From contig NC_053036.3 in assembly GCF_002575655.3 (NCBI RefSeq), forward strand, positions 159,998,627-160,062,626: a DNA stretch of 64,000 nucleotides. The letters are read 5' to 3'. The DNA comes from Aegilops tauschii subsp. strangulata. Its lineage: Eukaryota > Streptophyta > Magnoliopsida > Poales > Poaceae. A program made the position numbers and the translations under genes. This document shows positions 58,184-64,000 of the stretch, in pieces; position 1 is the stretch's first letter; each line of letters opens with the position of its first letter. A model generated the notes under the pieces. It made no database searches. It was not told the origin of the DNA and saw only the letters and a program-made list of their open reading frames with translations.

Positions 58184-61133
58184 AAGGAAAGGCATGGAAC
58201 ACTTTCCTAGAAATAAAATTAAATTACCTTATGAATCAATTATGAGAGCCACTTATGGATTGCATACCAAAGATGACAATACCTAGATCTATTCTTGCTT
58301 TTATGCCTAGCTAGGGGCGTTAAACGATAGCGCTTGTTGGGAGGCAACCCAATTTTATTTTTGTTTCTTGATTTTTGTTCCTGTTTAGTAATAAAAAATT
58401 CATCTAGCCTCTGGTTAGATGTGGTTTTATGTTTTAATTAGTGTTTGTGCCAAGTAGAACCTTTGGGAAGACATGGGTGAAGTCTTTGCAATCTTGCTGT
58501 AAAAAACAGAAACTTTGCACTCACGAGAATAGATGATTTTTTTACTGGAGAGTGATTATAGGTTGATTATTTTTGCAGATGATTCATAAACAAATTCCTC
58601 ACGTCCACCAATTTATTCAGAATTTTTGGAGTTACAGAAGTAGGCGTATGAATCAGATTGCTACAGACTGTTCTGTTTTGACAGATTCTGTTTTTCGTGT
58701 GTTGTTTGCTTATTTTAATGAATCTATGGCTAGTATCGGGGGGTATGAACCATAGAGAAGTTGGAATACAGTAGGTTTAACACCAATATAAATAAAGAAT
58801 GATTTAATTACAGTACCTTAAAGTGGTGGTTTGTTTTCTTATACTAACGGAGCTCATGAGATTTTCTGTTTAAGTTTTGTGTTATGAAGTTTTCAAGTTT
58901 TTGGGTAAAGATTTGATAGATTTTGGAATAAGAAGTGGCAAGAGCCTAAGCTTGGGGATGCCCAAGGCACCCCAAGGTAAAATTAAAGGACAACCAAAAG
59001 CCTAAGCTTGGGGATGCCCCGGAAGGCATCCCCTCTTTCGTCTTCGTCTATCGGTAACTTTACTTGAGGCTATATTTTTATTTACCACATGATATGTGTT
59101 TTGCTTGGAGCGTCTTGTATGATTTGAGTCTTTGATTTTTAGTTTACCACAATCATCCTTGCTGTACACACCTTTTGGGAGAGACACACATGAATTGGAA
59201 TTTATTAGAATACTCTATGTGCTTCACTTATATCTTTTGAGCTAGATAATTTTGCTCTAGTGCTTCGCTTATATCTTTTTAGAGCACGGTGTTGGTTTTA
59301 TTTTATAGAAATTATTGATCTCTCTTGCTTCACTTATATTATTTTGAGAGTCTTTTAGAACAGCATGGTAATTTGCTTTGGTTATAAAATTAGTCCTAAT
59401 ATAATGGGCATTCAAGATGGGTATAATAAAAACTTTCATATAGAGAGCATTAAAAATATTATGAGAAGTTTGATAGTTGTTTTGAGATATGAGGATAGTG
59501 ATATTAGAGTCGTGCTAGTTGAGTAATTGTGAAATTGAGAAATACTCGTGTTGGGGTTTGCAAGTCCCGTAGCATGCACGTATGGTAAACGTTGTGTGAC
59601 AAATTTGAAGCTTGAGGTGTTTTTTGATTGCCTTCCTTATGAGTGGCGGTCGGGGACGAGCGATGGTCTTTTCCTACCAATCTATCCCCCTAGGAGCATG
59701 CGCGTAGTGCTTTGGGTTTGATGACTTGTAGATTTTTGCAATAAGTATGTGAGTTCTTTATGACTAATGTTGAGTCCATGTATTATACGCACTCTCACCC
59801 TTCCACCATTGCTAGCCTCTCTTGTGCCGCGCAACTTTCGCCGGTACCATGAACCCATCACTTACCTTCCTCAAAACAGCCACCATACCTACCTATTATG
59901 GCATTTCCATAGCCATTCCGATATATATTGCCATGCAACTTTCCACCGTTCCGTTTATTATGACACGCTCCATGATTGTCATATTGCTTTGCATGATCAT
60001 GTAGTTGAAATTGCATTTGTGGCAAGGCCACCTTCATAATTATTTCATACATGTCACTCTTGATTCATTGCATATCCCGGTACACCGCCAGAGGCATTCA
60101 CATAGAGTCATATTTTGTTCTAAGTATCGAGTTGTAATTCTTGAGTTGTAAGTAAATAAAAGTGTGATGATCTTCATTATTAGAGCATTATCCCATGTGA
60201 GGAAAGGATGATGGAGACTATGATTCCCCCACAAGTCAGGATGAGACTCCGGACAAAAAAATAAAAATAAAAGAGGCCAAATAAGCCCAAATAAAAAAAT
60301 AGGCCAAAGAAGCCCACCAAAATAAAAAAAATGAGAGAAAAAGAGAGAAGGGACAATGTTACTATCCTTTTTCCACACTTGTGCTTCAAAGTAGCACCAT
60401 GATCTTCATGATAGAGAGTCACTTATGTTGTCACTTTCATATACTAGTGGGAATTTTTCATTATAGAACTTGGCTTGTATATTCCAATGATGGGCTTCCT
60501 CAAATGCCCTAGGTCTTCGTGAGCAAGCGAGTTGGATGCACACCCACTTAGTTTCTTTTGTTGAGCTTTCATACACTTATAGCTCTAGTGCATCTGTTGC
60601 ATGGCAATCCCTACTCACTCACATTGATATCTATTGATGGGCATCTCCATAGCCCTTTGATACGCCTAGTTGATGTGAGACCATCTTCCTCCTTTTTGTC
60701 TTCTCCACAACCACCATTCTATTCCACCTATAGTGCTATGTCCATGGCTCGCGCTCATATATTGCGTGAAAGTTGAAAAAGTTTGAGAATACTAAAGTAT
60801 GAAACAATTGCTTGGCTTGTCATCGGGGTTGTGCATGATGGGAGCATTTTGTGTGACGGAGATGAAGCATAGCCAAACTATATGATTTTGTAGGGATGAG
60901 CTTTCTTTGGCTATGTTATTTTGCTAAGACATAATTGCTTGATTAGTATGCTTAAAGTATTATTATTTTTATGTCAATACTAAACTTTTGTCCTGAATCT
61001 TTCGGATCTGAACATTCATGCCACAATAAAAGAAATTACAATGAAAAATATGTTAGGTAGCATTCCACATCAAAAATTCTGTTTTTATCATTAACCTACT
61101 CGAGGACGAGCAAGAATTAAGCTTGGGGATGCT
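58184..61133. other. Non-coding 3' interior of the Gypsy element
   Basis: About 2.95 kb without a recognisable domain. Seen are the GCGCTTGTTGGGAGGCAACCC stretch typical of these elements (near 58330), two AAGCCTAAGCTTGGGGATGCCC copies (58945-59025), and a final AGCTTGGGGATGCT purine-rich stretch next to the 3' LTR that may serve as polypurine tract. Short frames elsewhere look random. Confidence 0.75.
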
Positions 61134-62712
61134 TGATACGTCTCCAACGTATCTATAATTTTTGATTGTTCCATGCTATTATGTTATCTCTTTTGGACGT
61201 TTAATGGGCTTTAATATGCACTTTTATATTATTTTTGGGACTAACCTATTAACCGGAGGCCCAGTGCCAGTTTCTGTTTTTTTGCCTATTCCAGTGTTTT
61301 GTAGAAAAGGAATATCAAACGGAACGAAACCTTCGCGAGGATCTTTCTTGGAACAAATGCAACCCAGGAGACTTGGAGTGGAAGTCGGAGACGCAACGAG
61401 GCGGCCACGAGGCAGTAGGGCGCACCTAGGGCGGGTTGGCGTGCCCCCCACCCTCGTGGGCCCCTCGTAGCTCCACCGACATACTTCTTTCGCCTATATA
61501 TACTATTATACCCTAAAAACATCCGGGAGAGCCACGAAACCACTTTTCCACCGCCGCAACCTTATGTACCCGTGAGATCCCATCTTGGGCCTTTTCCGGC
61601 GCTCCACCGGAGCGGGAATTGATCACGGAGGGCTTCTACATCAACACCATAGCCTCTCCGATGATGTGTGAGTAGTTTACCACAGACCTTTGGGTCCATA
61701 GTTATTAGCTAGATGGCTTCTTCTCTCTCTTTGGTTCTCAATACAAAGTTCTCCTCGATGTTCTTGGAGATCTATTTGATGTAATACTCTTTTGCGGTGT
61801 GTTTGCCGAGATCCGATGAATTGTGGATTTATGATCAAGTTTATCTATGAATAATATTTGGTTCTTCTCTAAATTCTTATATGCATGATTTGTTATCTTT
61901 GCAAGTCTCTTCGAATTATCGGTTTAGTTTGGCCTACTAGATTGATCTTTCTTGCAATGGGAGAAGTCCTTAGCTTTGGGTTCAATCTTGCGGTGTCCTT
62001 TCCTAGTGACAGTAGGGGCAGCAAGGCACGTATTGTATTGTTGCCATCGAGGATAAAAAGATGGGGTTTATATCATATTGCTTGTGTTTATCCCTCTACA
62101 TCATGTCATCTTGCCTAATGCGTTACTCTGTTCTTATGAACTTAATACTCTAGATGCATGCTGGATAGCGGTCGATGTGTGGAGTAATAGTAGTAGATGC
62201 AGAATCGTTTCGGTCTACTTGACACGGACGTGATGCCTATATTCATGATCATGCCTAGATATTCTCATAACTATGCGCTTTTCTAGCAATTGCTCGGCAG
62301 TAATTTGTTCACCCACCGAAATATATGCTATCATGAGAGAAGCCACTAGTGAAACCTATGGCCCCCGGGTCTATTTTCCATCATATAAGTGTCCGATCTA
62401 CAATTTTAGTTTCCTACTTATTTTATTTTGCAATCTTTACTTTCCAATCTATACAACAAAAATACCAAAAATATTTATCTTACTATCTTTACCAGATCTC
62501 ACTTTTGTGATTGGCCGTGAAGGGATTGACAACCCTGTTACCGCGTTGGTTGCAAGGTTCTTGATTGTTTGTGCAGGTACTAGGTGACTTCCGTGTTATC
62601 TCCTACTGGATTGATACCTTGGTTCTCAAAAACTGAGGGAAATACTTATGCTACTTTGCTGCATCACCCTTTCCTCTTCAAGGGAAAACCAACGCATGCT
62701 CAAGAGGTAGCA
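61134..62712 (+). repeat. Gypsy 3' LTR (1579 bp)
   Basis: Uninterrupted LTR. It supplies the empty-site sequence (AATATATGCTATCATGAG, near 62320-62338) that proves the CACTA insertion in the 5' LTR. Confidence 0.93.
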
Positions 62713-63140
62713 TAAACCCACTTGCAGTCAATTAAGTTTTTACCTCGTGGTGGGGGAACCAGATGCCATGTTTTATTTTTCTGAAGTGCCAAGTGTACTT
62801 CCTCCATAGCCTTTCTCCACCGTGCATCACTTAGAGCCTCATCAAGGTTGCTTGGTTCACCTGTAGAACATGCAAGACCAAATTTGGTTTTATAATTTAT
62901 AGGCTGAAGTACTCCCTTTTGTAGACGTGTGCGTGGAAGGTGTGGAGTAGAAACAGGTACAAAGGATCCAACTGTATCTGCACCAGCCGATCCCGAGGTG
63001 GATTCTCCTGGCGTCACAGCAGCTTCTGGCTCAGCAGGATCTTCTATGGCCGCTGTAGAAGATGGAGTAGCCGCGGGCAGCACAAAGGATCCCGTGCCAG
63101 TCCCTGTGGCCGCGACATGATCAACTCTGGATCGCATGCC
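62713..63140 (-). pseudogene. Copia pol: linker and start of reverse transcriptase
   Basis: From 63137 leftward: a Pro/Ala/Ser-rich linker, then SDARWRKAMEEVHLALQKNKTWHLV (about 62835-62765) and NLIDCKWVY (about 62735-62710), where the Gypsy element is inserted. It continues at 45718 on the other side of the insertion. Confidence 0.9.
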
Positions 63141-64000
63141 TGGCCCCTGGCCGAATCAGCGCAGGCCCTCGTGCTGGTCTGCTGGCGGCGTGCGTAGAAG
63201 TAGGGCCCACTTGCTGGCCAGCGGCTCTCGGCCTGCCGCGTGGGGGAGCCAGATTGGCGCGGGCCCGATGGAGCTTCTGGGCCGGTGAGATGTGACCCCG
63301 TGGCGGCTGCTGAGTCGATGCTGTGGCTCCTGGTGGGCGCGGGTGCAGGCAACGCGTTTTCTGTGGTGCCGCCGCCCTGCAGCCGCACGGATCCCGTGGT
63401 GGATCCGCTGCCAAACTTCTGCTGCTGCTCCGATCCCGAGGAGGATATGTCTCCCAGGGTTTGACACATAAAATATTGTCCGTTTTGAGGAATTTTTGCA
63501 CCATTTTCTGTGATTTCTTCATCGGTCGTAATATATGTTGTATCTGCATCATCATAATACTCATGCACAGGGTTATGAGGATTAATCAACATATGATCAT
63601 CACAATTATTTTCCCTCCCATGATCAATACCGAAGAGATGCGATGGTAAGAGGGGAATTTATTTCCTAAGGAGAGGGCCGACATTAGGATGAAGATCAGC
63701 AAATGGAAATTTGGTTTCATCAAAAATAATACCGCGAGAGATGTATACGCGACCGATGGATATATTGAGACACTTGACCCCTTTATGTTGTGCACTATAT
63801 CCAATAAATACAAAGTGTTTGGATCGATACAAAAGCTTGCGATTGTTATATGGTCTAAGATTAGGCCAACAAGCGCATCCAAACACTCCGAGAGACTTGT
63901 AGTCTGGTTTTGTATAAAGGAGTCTTTCGGTGGGCATGTCATTATTAATAACACGATAGGAAGTATGTTTATGAGAAGAACCGCGGTAAGGAATTCTTCA
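63141..64000 (-). pseudogene. Copia pol: integrase C-terminal region, frame-broken
   Basis: From the right edge leftward: KPDYKSLGVFGCACWPNLRPYNNRKL (about 63905-63830) and FVFIGYSAQHKGVKCLN (about 63820-63770), the conserved region after the Copia integrase core. A long Ser/Gly/Pro-rich linker follows. Three frames are used in turn (shifts near 63650 and 63140), so it is not functional as it stands. Confidence 0.88.

Larger units (their letters stand above)
45724..62712 (+). mobile_element. Athila-type Gypsy retrotransposon with gag-protease only
   Basis: TAAAC lies on both sides (45719-45723 and 62713-62717). The 5' LTR is 45724-46904 plus 55591-55977, split by a CACTA element. The interior is 55978-61133 and the 3' LTR is 61134-62712 (1579 bp). 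LTRs start TGATACGTCTCC and end GAGGTAGCA. The interior has gag and protease but nothing resembling RT, RNase H or integrase, and lacks the space for them beyond about 58200 without a single domain. It therefore depended on another element for reverse transcription and integration. Confidence 0.92.
44095..64000 (-). mobile_element. Minus-strand Copia retrotransposon, 5' part outside, cut by a Gypsy element
   Basis: The 3' LTR is 44095-44365 (on the minus strand it starts TGTTAAAC and ends CTTTTCACA). A purine tract (TTAAGGGAGGG) abuts it, and pol runs rightward to 45723 and resumes at 62713 after the Gypsy insertion. Integrase lies near the right edge. The 5' LTR and gag are outside the window. 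Confidence 0.9.

Overview
The window is a repeat-dense piece of a large plant nuclear genome. The repeat types (Angela/BARE-type Copia LTRs, Athila-type Gypsy, CACTA, Mutator-like elements and a Stowaway MITE) point to a Triticeae grass such as wheat, Aegilops or a relative. This rests on recognised element types; no database search was possible. There are no prokaryotic operons, CRISPR arrays or rRNA/tRNA genes.

Layout. (1) 1-25118: a minus-strand LINE interrupted by three elements. These are a CACTA element running off the left edge (1-9045; TNP2 transposase with two in-frame stops, a minus-strand GRF zinc-finger gene and several repeat arrays), a minus-strand solo Copia LTR (9147-10884, TSD CTTTG), and a Copia element whose 5' LTR is at 12010-14159. 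The Copia interior stops abruptly at 19325. From 19326 the sequence repeats 10402-14159 almost perfectly, ending in a second LTR (20934-23084) that has perfect TCACA target duplications and is therefore a solo LTR.
(2) 25119-32296: a small genic island holding the one gene that looks alive, a 15-exon nucleotide-sugar (CMP-sialic-acid-type) transporter at 26906-31302. Its introns carry a MITE and an RTE-LINE tail.
(3) 32306-39821: a complete Mutator-like element with 9-bp target duplications (8/9 identical) and TIRs of about 260 bp. A decayed PMD gene (+) and a decayed MuDR transposase gene (-) converge on a cluster of hairpins built from the TIR sequence.
(4) 39831-42403: a Stowaway MITE, a 1.27-kb polyA-type retroposon with a 9-bp TSD, and unassigned AT-rich DNA.
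(5) 42404-64000: a nest four layers deep. A CACTA left end (42404) abuts a pseudogene copy of exons 4-9 of the transporter (42808-44094). This copy is cut by a minus-strand Copia (44095 to beyond 64000). The Copia is cut by a Gypsy (45724-62712, TSD TAAAC) that encodes only gag and protease. The Gypsy 5' LTR is cut by a second CACTA element (46905-55587, TSD ATA). This last element has no transposase but carries a decayed F-box/FBD gene, a 166-aa ORF, a B3-like exon and three tandem arrays.

How it works together. Only the transporter is a credible host gene. Most element genes are broken, so most of these elements must have depended on proteins supplied from elsewhere. The most informative structures are the rearranged Copia duplication, the TIR-derived hairpin cluster between convergent MULE genes, the gene pieces carried by CACTA elements, and the transporter fragment about 15 kb from its source.
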